The translations under genes were made by a program, and so were the position numbers. A stretch of DNA of 62,895 bases from CAZFBA01 sp964517135 (GTDB lineage Bacteria > Cyanobacteriota > Vampirovibrionia > JBFMGH01). Of the stretch, positions 25,287-33,737 are shown one piece after another (position 1 is the first letter of the stretch; each line of letters starts with the position of its first letter). The notes below the pieces were generated by a model. That model was not told the DNA's origin and did no database searches. It saw only the letters and a list, made by a program, of their open reading frames with translations. The stretch is from the NCBI GenBank assembly GCA_964517135.1, contig CAZFBA010000023.1, positions 1-62,895 on the forward strand, given 5' to 3'.

Positions 25287-25943
25287 TTAGTAAATTTTCA
25301 TAAATTCAGCTTGATTTAGTTCTGCACCTGACACTTTACCCTCTTTTAAAGCTTTAACAAGGGATTTTTTATCTATGTTTTCTTTTGCATCAAGCTTTTT
25401 AATGAGTGTAGTAATGAAATCTAATGCAGTTAAAGACTTATCAAAGTTATACTGGTCAAAAATACTGTTAATAATGGATAGTGTTTCATCTGAGTAATTT
25501 AAGGTGAGATTCCAATATTTATGTATTCCTGGAACCAGGTTTTTATCATTTATTTTTGCTGAATAGGTTCCCTTTTGTATGTTGACTTTATAATGTTCAC
25601 CTAATAGCTTTCCATCATTATCTTTTGCTACTTCTTCAAGAACTTTTTTCATTCTGTCAGCATTTTTCTGTATTGTGGTTGCTTTTTTATTAATATTTTC
25701 AACCACTTCAGCTTGTAAATAATTTGCTTTAGCCTTTAAACTCTCAGATTCAGCTTCAAGATTCTTGATAATGTAAACATATGCATCTACTTTATGAGAC
25801 ATATCTTTTTTAGCTTTTTCCAGAAGCTCTTTTAGCTGTTTCTGGTTTATTTCATCATCTTCTGAATCCTGTGAACTGTTTAATATCAGGTTCATTAAAA
25901 GTTTTTGATTGTCGTTTAACTCAAATAGGCTTTGTTTTGTCAT
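25287..25943 (-). CDS. Siphovirus Gp157-like protein
   Basis: 218 residues. The central HKVDAYVYIIKNLEAESES followed by KKATTIQKNADRMKKVLEEVA is the signature of the Gp157 family, found in replication modules of siphoviruses, notably streptococcal phages. N- and C-terminal thirds are helical and charged. Family members have been linked to phage replication or resistance, with no known biochemistry. GGAG lies upstream of the ATG. It sits between the HNH and zinc-ribbon genes in the early operon. Confidence 0.75.
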   Translation of the reverse strand: MTKQSLFELNDNQKLLMNLILNSSQDSEDDEINQKQLKELLEKAKKDMSHKVDAYVYIIKNLEAESESLKAKANYLQAEVVENINKKATTIQKNADRMKKVLEEVAKDNDGKLLGEHYKVNIQKGTYSAKINDKNLVPGIHKYWNLTLNYSDETLSIINSIFDQYNFDKSLTALDFITTLIKKLDAKENIDKKSLVKALKEGKVSGAELNQAEFMKIY

Positions 25944-25944
25944 T

Positions 25945-26274
25945 TTACGCTCTCCTCTTAATAAGTTTACTGTTTTCTTCTCTTGTTATAATTTGCAAAT
26001 TTTCTTTTCTATTGTCTCTTTTTAAGCAATTAATATGGTCTACAACTAAATTATCCGGACAATTCATTATCCATCGATGTAAACGTATTTTTTTCTTTGT
26101 ATCTTTAAAATACACAAATACATAACCATCTTGATCGCCAATATATAACTTGCATGACCTTTTTAAGAGCAAATTTAAAGTTTTCTGGTCAATAATTGTT
26201 GTTTTTCTTCTGCTTTTTTTATTGTCAAGATAAACAATAATGCCGTTTTTATTTATTTCAAAATCGTTAATCAT
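25945..26274 (-). CDS. HNH endonuclease
   Basis: 109 residues. The C-terminal half is an HNH nuclease: RLHRWIMNCPDNLVVDHINC with the first catalytic His in DH, then DNRKENLQIITREEN. The N-terminal half is a short beta-rich domain. This is the free-standing HNH homing type that inserts in phage early regions. It fits tightly between neighbouring genes with its own AAGGA site. Confidence 0.85.
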   Translation of the reverse strand: MINDFEINKNGIIVYLDNKKSRRKTTIIDQKTLNLLLKRSCKLYIGDQDGYVFVYFKDTKKKIRLHRWIMNCPDNLVVDHINCLKRDNRKENLQIITREENSKLIKRRA

Positions 26275-26288
26275 ATTAATATTAATCC

Positions 26289-27794
26289 TTATGAAGCTTG
26301 TTGTTTTTGAAAATATTCATCCAGGTTGTAAACTATCCAGTATGGTTTGTATTTTTTCTTTACACATTGCTTTATACGGACAATAATCATCCGTAAATAT
26401 TTCTTTTCAGAGAAGTTATCCAGTTTTAGTTTTTGTAATTGCCTGATAAGATTTTCTGAATAGCCCGTATTGTATCCATACTGGAAAACCAGAATATCCA
26501 TCATTTGTTGAACATAATCCCAGGTGATTTCTTGTTTTTTAACTTCTTTAAGCTCCTGGTTGTTTTCTAATTCAAAAATAGGCGGTTGTAATAGCTCTCC
26601 ACACTCGATACAAAATGTTCTTCCAGGCTTATTAGCTGCCTTACAGGCAAGGCAAATAAGGATCTTTTCAAGCTCTTCTTCCTCTTCTTTTTTCTTTTTC
26701 TTCTTTATGGTTACTTCAGTTTTAAAATCATAGATGCGATCATCTGAAGGGAAGCCAAAACGCTCCCAACAATTGCCACAATCTAAGAATAGGCATTCTT
26801 TTTTCTTATCAGTGATCCTTAAGCCTCTTCCTACCATTTGAATGTAGAGGCGTTCTACCTGTGTAGGCCGGGCCAAAACAACACATTCAACATTTGGACA
26901 GTCAAAACCGGTTGTTAAAACCCCAACATTTATTAGTATTTGTATCTCTTTTCTGGCAAAAGCTTGAATGATTTTCTCTCTATCTTCAGGATTTGCCATT
27001 TTAGAATGTACAACTTCAGTCCTGAAGCCAAAAGATCTGAATTCTTCTGTCAGTTTTTCAGCATGGTGTATGTTTACGGCAAAAACTAAGGTTTGTTTTT
27101 CTTTTGCGTATTTGGTGAAATTTTCTACTATGTTTGTTATTACGTCAGTTCTAGAACATCTTTCACTCAGATCATTCTCGTTATAGTCTCCAGCGGTAAT
27201 TCTTACACCTGTTAAATCAACACTTACAGGAACAAAAACCTTATCTTTTGCAAGATATCCTAATTCTTGAAGGTCAGACACTTGTAAATCCATTATGTAA
27301 TGATCAAAACCTTCAAGTAAATATCCCTGATCATCACAAGGGGTTGCTGTTTTGGCCAATATTTTAGCATCCGGATAATCAGCTAATAATTGCTGGATCC
27401 TGGATCCAGTAAAACCATCATGGGCTTCATCCATTATGATAATATCCGGATTCAGATCAGGAAGTTTATTTCTCCTGGCAAAATAGGTTTGAATCATAAT
27501 AATTTGAACCTTTTTGTCAGGAGAAAACATCTTTCTGTATTTTCTACCCGCTTTAATAATGCTTACGTGATATGCAAAAGAAGCAAATTTATTGTAACTT
27601 TGATCAACTAATTCTTTTCTATTAACGATGTATAATACTCTTTTGCCCTGATCAACAAAGAAATCAATTAGAGCGCTTGCAATAACTGTTTTACCTCCAC
27701 CGGTAGGAAGCATCATCAAAACTCTTTGATACTTATTTAAGCTCAAGATAGCTTTCTTACAAAGATCTTTTTGATATTCTCTTAATTCAAACAT
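26289..27794 (-). CDS. SF2 DEAH-type helicase
   Basis: 501 residues. Motif I LPTGGGKT (30-36), motif II IIMDEAHDGF, motif III AKTATP, a second RecA lobe (TLVFAVNIHHAEKL, INVGVLTTGFDCPNV) and motif VI QMVGRGLRI are complete. Near 380-397 a four-Cys knuckle (CLACK...CIECGE) follows a run of basic and acidic residues. Phage members act as replication or recombination helicases. Translation is coupled to the upstream small gene by TAATG. Confidence 0.92.
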   Translation of the reverse strand: MFELREYQKDLCKKAILSLNKYQRVLMMLPTGGGKTVIASALIDFFVDQGKRVLYIVNRKELVDQSYNKFASFAYHVSIIKAGRKYRKMFSPDKKVQIIMIQTYFARRNKLPDLNPDIIIMDEAHDGFTGSRIQQLLADYPDAKILAKTATPCDDQGYLLEGFDHYIMDLQVSDLQELGYLAKDKVFVPVSVDLTGVRITAGDYNENDLSERCSRTDVITNIVENFTKYAKEKQTLVFAVNIHHAEKLTEEFRSFGFRTEVVHSKMANPEDREKIIQAFARKEIQILINVGVLTTGFDCPNVECVVLARPTQVERLYIQMVGRGLRITDKKKECLFLDCGNCWERFGFPSDDRIYDFKTEVTIKKKKKKEEEEELEKILICLACKAANKPGRTFCIECGELLQPPIFELENNQELKEVKKQEITWDYVQQMMDILVFQYGYNTGYSENLIRQLQKLKLDNFSEKKYLRMIIVRIKQCVKKKYKPYWIVYNLDEYFQKQQAS

Positions 27795-27988
27795 TATTTA
27801 TTAGTTAATTCCTCATATTTTTGCTGCCAGAGTATACGTAATGATTGTTTTATAATCTCGTCAGGATTCCAGTAATTTATGTAATTAGCCATTTGATAGA
27901 GATGTTCAACCGTCAAAGCTTCTCTTATGCCAGTATGAAATTGATTTATAACATCGTTTTTTTCTATTGGATTTAAATTTTGAAACAT
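27794..27988 (-). CDS. Small hypothetical protein before the helicase
   Basis: 64 residues, acidic and helical (NPIEKNDVINQFHTGIREALTVEHLYQMANY, shortened). It is placed 2 bp after the primase-like gene with a GAGG ribosome site, and its stop overlaps the helicase start (TAATG). The family is not recognised; it may be a helicase accessory protein by position. Confidence 0.6.
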   Translation of the reverse strand: MFQNLNPIEKNDVINQFHTGIREALTVEHLYQMANYINYWNPDEIIKQSLRILWQQKYEELTNK

Positions 27989-27990
27989 AT

Positions 27991-30285
27991 TTACCTCAAA
28001 TGATGCTTAAACAAAGTATTTAACTCCCTCTCGGGCAGGTTAATATTAGGTAAACTGTTTATTCTCAGAATTTCATTTTTGATTTTTATTGAAGGGATGC
28101 CTTCATCCCTCATCCAGGTAATCAGCCGATGCAGTTCGTTATTTCTATTGCCAGGATGAATTTCATCTACTTTAAAAGCTTTATCAGCTTGCGAAGTACC
28201 TAAAATATCTTCCAGCTTTTTAAATCCAGTAATTGTTGTAACTTTGTTGTGTGATACAAAGCTACTCATTGCTTGAGAAGTAGAAGTATGTTTTTGGGTT
28301 TCTTTTGCAGGTGATATAATTTCAGGTTCTTTTTCATAAAAAGCTTTCCAGTCAAGCAGTTTATGAGTTTTATTGTAAAAATAGACTGCTCCAGGATAAC
28401 CAAAGTAAAATCTAGCCGGTTCAATAGCTTTTTGATCAGATTTGCCACCTGATAAATAGTCATCAATAGCTTTAAATGTTTGTTTGTATTCCTGAATACT
28501 ACCTTCAAAGGATTCTTTTAATGGTAAAAATACTCTGAACCTATCACAGGCTGGATTTGAACCTTTTACTTTTTGATGATTTCTGGTAGTAGCCAGTAAA
28601 TACGTGTAATCTTCAAAATAAGTTCGTGCTTGTTCAATAGTAACGTTTTCATCAAAATCTAAAATCAGAATATTACAGCAACCAGTCCAGTTTTGTTGAT
28701 TTCTGTAGTTGTTATGATACTGATTACCTGTATAGTTGTAATCAGAGAGGGCTATTTTGTACAAATCATCAAAGTTTACATCAACAGGAATATAATTTTC
28801 AGATTTTTCATGACTTACTGCCATTTTTGCCGGTGCTGGATCCTGGAACTCAATTTTATTTAAGACAAATTTTTGTGAATTACCAGAACCCCTTATTATT
28901 TCTAGCTTGTATCCCTGTTTTTCAGCTAAAATTACAGCTTCATCAAAGTTTTCACTAAACCAATTAGAAAATTTATCTTTGTGTACAAATCTTTGCTTTC
29001 TGATTTGTGATTTTGTAATGAGCTTGCCAAGATTCTCGATAAAAAAGCCTAAAAGCTTCTCTGAATCAGTAATATTTTCCTGTTTGTAAAACTTGGTATA
29101 ATACCTGCCAAAAAACTCTGTTACATAAATTGCTTGAAGCATATCTTCTTTTTCAACAGTTTTTTGGTCAGGATGACTTATACAAGCATAGATTCCAGCT
29201 AATTTTAATGCTTTCCAAAATCTGTTTTTTGCTTCACTTCTTAATCCTTCATTGTCATAAGGGTTAAATTTTTCTGCTATTTCTGAGTTATAAAGCTTGT
29301 AAGCTATAAATTTGTTATAAGCTTCCTCAGTTATCGTGAATGTAGATCCTGTTTTTGTTTTATGGTAGACCTGTAAGAAAAAGTCATTCCAGGCTTGTAA
29401 CTGTTCAATAGCTTTTTGAGTTTTTGAAATCTTTTCTCTATATTCTTCAAGTGAATTAATCGTTAATTTTGGAGTTTCATTTCTATCCGGAAAACAGATA
29501 TAAGCTCTTCTGGCAAGTCCTGAATCCAGAATATTTAATAGTTTTTCTTTATATGATTCATTTCTCAGACCAGATAATGAGCTATGAGCAAAAAAAATAG
29601 ATGGAATACTGTATAAATTAATTGCAATTTTCTCTGATTTAATGATTTTAGCCTGCGTATCCCCGAAATCATAAGCTTCTACCAGGGAAGTTATAAGTTC
29701 ATCCCTGGAAGTGTTACCAGTGCTTATGTAGTTGCCAAATTCACTGATGTATACATATGTAGAATTATAATTTGCTTTCTTAAGTGTTTTTCTGGCTTCT
29801 AAAAAAGCTTCATATGTTGCATCACCTATGACACTTACAATATTCCTTGGGGTATTTTCTTTGATATACTGCATTTTAGCTTTTTCAGATTTACAATTTA
29901 GGTCAGCTTCACGTTCAATCTGTTCTACCCAGGCATTGTAAGTATCTTCATTTTTGATTTCTAAGAGTCTTAATACATCTTTAAAGCAATTATTGTTTAA
30001 GTAACGTGTTGTTTTATCTTTGCTATCCCCTGAAGGCATAAAAGTTATTCCATAGTAATTAGATGGAACGATTGTATTTTCTGCTCTTATATGTACTTTT
30101 GCTCTATTAATTTGAGCTACCCTTGCACAAACAGAATTAAGATTGTTTAAAATAGCAGATTGAGGCGCTTCAAGCGCTTGTGACATTAAAGTTATAATAC
30201 TGGCTTGCCAATGAGGTAGCATAGATAAATCTAAACTCTTTGTTTTTGGTAAATAATCATTTATTTGTTGCTTTGCAAAAGACAT
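27991..30285 (-). CDS. Primase-helicase-like fusion (DUF3987-like plus AEP primase-like domain)
   Basis: 764 residues from the ATG at 30285, chosen for GGAGAA upstream; a longer frame lacks a site. The first 420 residues resemble DUF3987 replication ATPases, with FMPSGDSKDKTTRYLNN in place of a normal P-loop and ISEFGNYISTGNTSRDELIT. A central 70-residue domain (FFIENLGKLITKSQIRKQRF) recurs in the AntA protein at 32598. The last 270 residues resemble an archaeo-eukaryotic-type primase: ILILDFDENV (metal Asps), LLATTRNHQK, RFRVFLPLK and EPARFYFGYP. Priming with or without unwinding is inferred. It is flanked by the Sak4-like ATPase and the helicase. Confidence 0.7.
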   Translation of the reverse strand: MSFAKQQINDYLPKTKSLDLSMLPHWQASIITLMSQALEAPQSAILNNLNSVCARVAQINRAKVHIRAENTIVPSNYYGITFMPSGDSKDKTTRYLNNNCFKDVLRLLEIKNEDTYNAWVEQIEREADLNCKSEKAKMQYIKENTPRNIVSVIGDATYEAFLEARKTLKKANYNSTYVYISEFGNYISTGNTSRDELITSLVEAYDFGDTQAKIIKSEKIAINLYSIPSIFFAHSSLSGLRNESYKEKLLNILDSGLARRAYICFPDRNETPKLTINSLEEYREKISKTQKAIEQLQAWNDFFLQVYHKTKTGSTFTITEEAYNKFIAYKLYNSEIAEKFNPYDNEGLRSEAKNRFWKALKLAGIYACISHPDQKTVEKEDMLQAIYVTEFFGRYYTKFYKQENITDSEKLLGFFIENLGKLITKSQIRKQRFVHKDKFSNWFSENFDEAVILAEKQGYKLEIIRGSGNSQKFVLNKIEFQDPAPAKMAVSHEKSENYIPVDVNFDDLYKIALSDYNYTGNQYHNNYRNQQNWTGCCNILILDFDENVTIEQARTYFEDYTYLLATTRNHQKVKGSNPACDRFRVFLPLKESFEGSIQEYKQTFKAIDDYLSGGKSDQKAIEPARFYFGYPGAVYFYNKTHKLLDWKAFYEKEPEIISPAKETQKHTSTSQAMSSFVSHNKVTTITGFKKLEDILGTSQADKAFKVDEIHPGNRNNELHRLITWMRDEGIPSIKIKNEILRINSLPNINLPERELNTLFKHHLR

Positions 30286-30313
30286 TCTAAGGGTTCTCCA
30301 GAAAAAAACAGAT

Positions 30314-31426
30314 TTATGCCACGAAAGAAGCTTCTTTTTCAAGCATAAGCTTTTGTAATGCAGTTATGTTATCCCTGGTGAGATTTTGATCATTGTTAAT
30401 GAGCTCTTTAACAGCTTCTAAAGCTGTTTTATTAGCTGATTGCATAATTAAATTCTCAAAATCCTGATAGTTATAACCAGATAATTGTTGACCTGGTAAA
30501 GTGCTTGTTTGTGGTTGTGGTTGATAGTTCTGGTTTTGTGGTGGTAATGATTGATGTTGCTGGTAGTATTGTTGAAATTCCTGGTAAATTGCCATAAAAT
30601 CTTTTTGCAAAATTTCAGCACTATTGTTATAGCCGTATTTTGCTATAATTTCTTTTGCTTTTTCAGGTATTAACCCGATATTTACAAGTGTTTGCCTTTG
30701 TGCCATTGAGATAAATGGCTCATTTTCAACTTTTGAACCAAAAATAGTACTTAAATCAGGATCTAGTATTAATTCAGGTAGCTGTTCGTTTATTTCAAGA
30801 GAAGCACCTGTTTCATATTGACCAGAACTTGTTATTAAAATCCTTTGATTTTGCTCATTTTTGACATAGCAAAACACGTAATCAGTTTTGTTATTAATAA
30901 AATTGAATAGATCCCGGTCCAGGGATACAGTCATTTTTCCTAGTTTATCGTTAAATTTCTGATGGGCTACAATAACTACATTCAGGCCTAAATGACCTTT
31001 TAATACGTCAATGAGGTCTAAAATGGAGTATATAATACCATTACGCTCATCAAAATTTAAGCTATTAGTAGCCTTTTTGCTTTGAGCTAGTACTTTAACC
31101 TGGTCTTTAAAAAGAGTATCAATTGTATCAATAATAACGTTTTTGATACCATGAGAAGGGTCATTTTTTAGAAATGACAATAATTTATCCAGGTCTTCTT
31201 GTGTACAAATCTTTGATTTTGAAGGATAAATAATCAAATTGTCTGTTTCTTGGATGTGACCACACCTGTTTTCAAAGTTTAAAAGTATGGTTTTGCCTAT
31301 ACCCTGTACAGTTGTTGCCAGTATGGTTTTACCAACTTTAGATTCACCATAAATCAACACGGAAAAAACCTTGTTATTATGTATGGTTTCTCTTATTGAG
31401 CTTAAAAATTGATCTAAATTTGACAT
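30314..31426 (-). CDS. Sak4-like RecA-fold ATPase (phage recombinase)
   Basis: 370 residues. Walker A GESKVGKT (27-34), Walker B NVIIDTID near 96-103 and the LNVVIVAHQKF strand match the AAA_24/Sak4 group of phage single-strand-annealing ATPases. The C-terminal third has a Gln/Pro-rich linker and a helical tail. Sak4 proteins are usually next to a cognate SSB, and a DUF669-type SSB-like gene lies directly upstream here. AGAGG precedes the ATG. Confidence 0.82.
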   Translation of the reverse strand: MSNLDQFLSSIRETIHNNKVFSVLIYGESKVGKTILATTVQGIGKTILLNFENRCGHIQETDNLIIYPSKSKICTQEDLDKLLSFLKNDPSHGIKNVIIDTIDTLFKDQVKVLAQSKKATNSLNFDERNGIIYSILDLIDVLKGHLGLNVVIVAHQKFNDKLGKMTVSLDRDLFNFINNKTDYVFCYVKNEQNQRILITSSGQYETGASLEINEQLPELILDPDLSTIFGSKVENEPFISMAQRQTLVNIGLIPEKAKEIIAKYGYNNSAEILQKDFMAIYQEFQQYYQQHQSLPPQNQNYQPQPQTSTLPGQQLSGYNYQDFENLIMQSANKTALEAVKELINNDQNLTRDNITALQKLMLEKEASFVA

Positions 31427-31462
31427 TTCTTATAACCTCTTTGAGTTGTGTATACCGATAAA

Positions 31463-31494
31463 GGCAGGAGACAAGGAAACCACTTGCCTCCTGC
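31463..31494 (-). other. Hairpin between the SSB-like and Sak4-like genes
   Basis: GCAGGAG...CTCCTGC with an inner CAAG/CTTG extension and one bulge lies in the 81-bp gap between the two minus-strand genes. No strong T-run follows in the direction of transcription. An RNA processing or stability element is plausible. Confidence 0.45.
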
Positions 31495-31507
31495 AAGTCC
31501 AAAGCAC

Positions 31508-32068
31508 CTAAAAAGGTATGTTTTGGGGATTAACAAAGTTATTGTTTTGCTGGGGTGGTTGTTGATATTGTTGAGGTTGAGGAACAGAAGGCTGTTGTTG
31601 AGGCGCCTGAGGTTGTGGATATTGCTGTGGTAATGATTGTTGTGCTGGTTGTTGTTGCTGGTGCTGAAGTTGAATCGGACTAAAGCCAGCATAAGCAATT
31701 TTAGGATATTCTTTACCCTGTTGATTTTCTTCATACCTGTCTATTTCAACATTTACAAATTTATGTATAATTTCAGCCGGAATCCAGTCTTGTTTTTGCT
31801 CAACATTAAAGCCCATTGCTTTGTAAAGAAGGGCTAAACGTCTACAGCCATGTTCGTTTTGAGAACCATCATTGTTGATAATGGTGTAATTGTCATATAA
31901 TTTTCTGCCTTTAAAGTCTTTTGAGACTATTTCAAAGCAAATATTCCAGCATAAGTTATTCTTTTGGCTTGTTTTTTCTTCACAACTTTTGATTTGCGCT
32001 TCATATGTACCCAGGGGTAACTTGCCATAACCTTCCAGGTCTATGTTATTTGTGTTCATTCTTACCAT
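31508..32068 (-). CDS. DUF669-type single-stranded-DNA-binding-like protein
   Basis: 186 residues from the ATG at 32068, supported by GAGGAG; the open frame upstream lacks a site. Residues 1-115 form a compact DUF669-like domain (GKLPLGTYEAQIKSCEEK, LCWNICFEIVSKDFKGRKLY). A 65-residue Gln/Pro-rich tail follows, ending NIPF. An intrinsically disordered tail ending in IPF is a known feature of SSBs, which use it to recruit replication partners. The adjacent Sak4-like gene supports an SSB role. It is likely cytoplasmic. Confidence 0.78.
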   Translation of the reverse strand: MVRMNTNNIDLEGYGKLPLGTYEAQIKSCEEKTSQKNNLCWNICFEIVSKDFKGRKLYDNYTIINNDGSQNEHGCRRLALLYKAMGFNVEQKQDWIPAEIIHKFVNVEIDRYEENQQGKEYPKIAYAGFSPIQLQHQQQQPAQQSLPQQYPQPQAPQQQPSVPQPQQYQQPPQQNNNFVNPQNIPF

Positions 32069-32117
32069 ATTTCTTAGTTCTCCTCTTTTTAGGTGTAAAA
32101 ATCTACGAAAACGCTTG

Positions 32118-32303
32118 TTAATTGCAGTTTCTTCTGTTGATATGCTGTTGCAATGTTTCATTCAAAGCTGAAACGATATTGCTTAATCTGTTCTTTTCCA
32201 ATCTTTCAGAGGCTAAAACTTCTTTTAGCTTGTTATTTTCTGCTAATAACTCATTTTTCTTCTCTAAGAGATTGTCATAATCTGATTTTGATACCATATC
32301 CAT
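32118..32303 (-). CDS. Small coiled-coil protein
   Basis: 61 residues, almost wholly one coiled coil (YDNLLEKKNELLAENNKLKE). An AGAAAGG site precedes the ATG. It may be a scaffold or a small early regulator; the function is unknown. Confidence 0.55.
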   Translation of the reverse strand: MDMVSKSDYDNLLEKKNELLAENNKLKEVLASERLEKNRLSNIVSALNETLQQHINRRNCN

Positions 32304-32323
32304 ACTTAAATACCTTTCTTGAC

Positions 32324-32596
32324 TTAAAAATCTAATACATCTTTCCTTATGAAATATTCATAAGTGTTTTTATAGAGATTTTTTCTGTACATAAAACCTT
32401 TTTTTATAAGCTTATTCAGGATAATTTTTGCCCATGCAACAGTTATTTGTAACTCATGACAGATATCATTAACTTTTATGCTTTCAGACTTTAATAAAGC
32501 AAACCTGAAAACCTGTTCTTCACGTTCTGTAAGATATTGAGCTCCACAACATGGGCATCTTCTAGTTTTGAAATTTGATTTTGTGACTTTGACCAT
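32324..32596 (-). CDS. Small winged-helix DNA-binding protein with Cys pair
   Basis: 90 residues. The N-terminus RRCPCCGAQYLTEREEQVFR has a Cys cluster. It is followed by a winged helix (VNDICHELQITVAWAKIILN, then KKGFMYRKNLYKNTYEYFIR as wing). A regulator of the early operon is likely. GAGAGG precedes the ATG. It follows the AntA gene with only one base between them. Confidence 0.65.
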   Translation of the reverse strand: MVKVTKSNFKTRRCPCCGAQYLTEREEQVFRFALLKSESIKVNDICHELQITVAWAKIILNKLIKKGFMYRKNLYKNTYEYFIRKDVLDF

Positions 32597-32597
32597 T

Positions 32598-33266
32598 TTA
32601 TTTTTCCTCTCTTTCCAGCCAGAAATAGCTTAAATTGCCTCTATCGTTTTTGTGATAAAAGTTAAACCCATTTTCTTTTGCCATTTTTCTTATGGTAGGC
32701 TGACTTTCGTTAAACCATGAAGCAAACTTATTTTTAGAAACAAATTTTTGCTTTCTTAAATCAGTTTTATTGTATTTTTTACCTGTATTTTGAAGAAAAA
32801 AATCAAACAAAATTTTAGGATCAGTAGCTTTACCCAAATATTTTTTTGCCCTGGTTCTAAAATTTTGTTTTTGAGACAAGGAATTAATTTTATTTTCAAG
32901 GTTTTCTACTCTCTTGTTTATGCTTGCTAGCTCAAGCAGGTGTTTTCTGGAAATTTTTTCTACTTCAATAAAGTATTGTCGTATTTCTTTACCTCTTGAA
33001 GTACGTTCAAGCATAGCTATATGCTTGGCTGCATCCATAGAAAGCATATATTCCTGTTGTGGTCTACCTTTTGATTTTTGCTCAATTTTGAGCAAAAATA
33101 TAAAATCTATACCTTCATTGAGTTGTGCATACTCAATTTTGCGTTTTATCCAGACATCAAAGCGTGTTTGAACGTCTAATTTCTCATGAAGCTCACGAGC
33201 ATTGATTAAATGTTCTTTTTCTTCATTTGTATAAATTGGAATAATTGAATTTCTTTCTAAATGCAT
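32598..33266 (-). CDS. AntA/AntB-type antirepressor
   Basis: 222 residues. Residues 12-110 form the AntA/AntB domain (LINARELHEKLDVQTRFDVW, QEYMLSMDAAKHIAML, GKEIRQYFIEVE). It is joined by a coiled coil to a C-terminal domain (FFLQNTGKKYNKTDLRKQKF) that also occurs inside the primase-like protein at 27991. Antirepressors inactivate CI-type repressors or switch phage development. Its leader carries a terminator-like hairpin. It sits in the operon opposite the CI-like gene, as expected. Confidence 0.88.
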   Translation of the reverse strand: MHLERNSIIPIYTNEEKEHLINARELHEKLDVQTRFDVWIKRKIEYAQLNEGIDFIFLLKIEQKSKGRPQQEYMLSMDAAKHIAMLERTSRGKEIRQYFIEVEKISRKHLLELASINKRVENLENKINSLSQKQNFRTRAKKYLGKATDPKILFDFFLQNTGKKYNKTDLRKQKFVSKNKFASWFNESQPTIRKMAKENGFNFYHKNDRGNLSYFWLEREEK

Positions 33267-33294
33267 TTGTGGTTCCTTTTTTTCTCAAAGAAAA

Positions 33295-33347
33295 GAGGGC
33301 ACAAGACAACAGAGAGGCATCTTTTGGGGATCTGTTTTTGTGCCCTC
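33295..33347 (-). promoter_or_regulatory. Terminator-like hairpin in the antirepressor leader
   Basis: On the minus strand GAGGGCACAA...TTGTGCCCTC form a 10-bp stem with a 33-base, partly paired loop, followed by TTTTCTTT. It ends about 30 bases before the antirepressor start. This suggests attenuation or antisense control of the antirepressor, as known for P22 ant and P1 ant by other means. Confidence 0.55.
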
Positions 33348-33407
33348 AAGTGATTTTTGGTTGTAATATTGATGTATAGTAACTTTACTGTAGTTTATAT
33401 TTGTAAA

Positions 33408-33629
33408 TTAAATTACGATTTTGTTTATTACCTTATTCAGTCTTTCTTTTTCTTTTCTGATAATGTAAGTAAGCTCATCACAAGCTGGAGCACTGGTAAC
33501 CCTACCTTTAAAGAAAGCAAGCCAGAAACAATTTGATCTTTTCTGTCTGTCTCTACGGTGGACTATATGGGCATTTAGCCCCAGGTCTGTAGCTGTTCGC
33601 ACAAGATTTTCTTGTAATGAGTTGGTCAT
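33408..33629 (-). CDS. First leftward early gene, hypothetical
   Basis: 73 residues, basic (VHRRDRQKRSNCFWLAFFKG, then RKEKERLNKVINKIVI). AAGGAA precedes the ATG. It is the first gene of the leftward operon facing the repressor, the position of Cro-like or other early regulators in lambdoid phages, but it lacks a recognisable helix-turn-helix. The function is unknown. Confidence 0.6.
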   Translation of the reverse strand: MTNSLQENLVRTATDLGLNAHIVHRRDRQKRSNCFWLAFFKGRVTSAPACDELTYIIRKEKERLNKVINKIVI

Positions 33630-33737
33630 TACTTTATAATTTCCTTACTTTCAATTTATGAAACCTGAGATCAGTATAATTTACGTACGTGGAAATATCA
33701 ATTTACAAACATAAATCTGTTACAAAAATATCTACAT
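33630..33737. promoter_or_regulatory. Divergent lysis-lysogeny control region
   Basis: 108 bp between the repressor and the leftward operon. It is AT-rich, with TACGTACGTG and repeated TTTACAAA/GTTACAAA-like words that may be operators. The repressor ATG at 33738 has no ribosome site upstream, so a leaderless repressor message, as made from lambda PRM, is possible. Confidence 0.5.
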
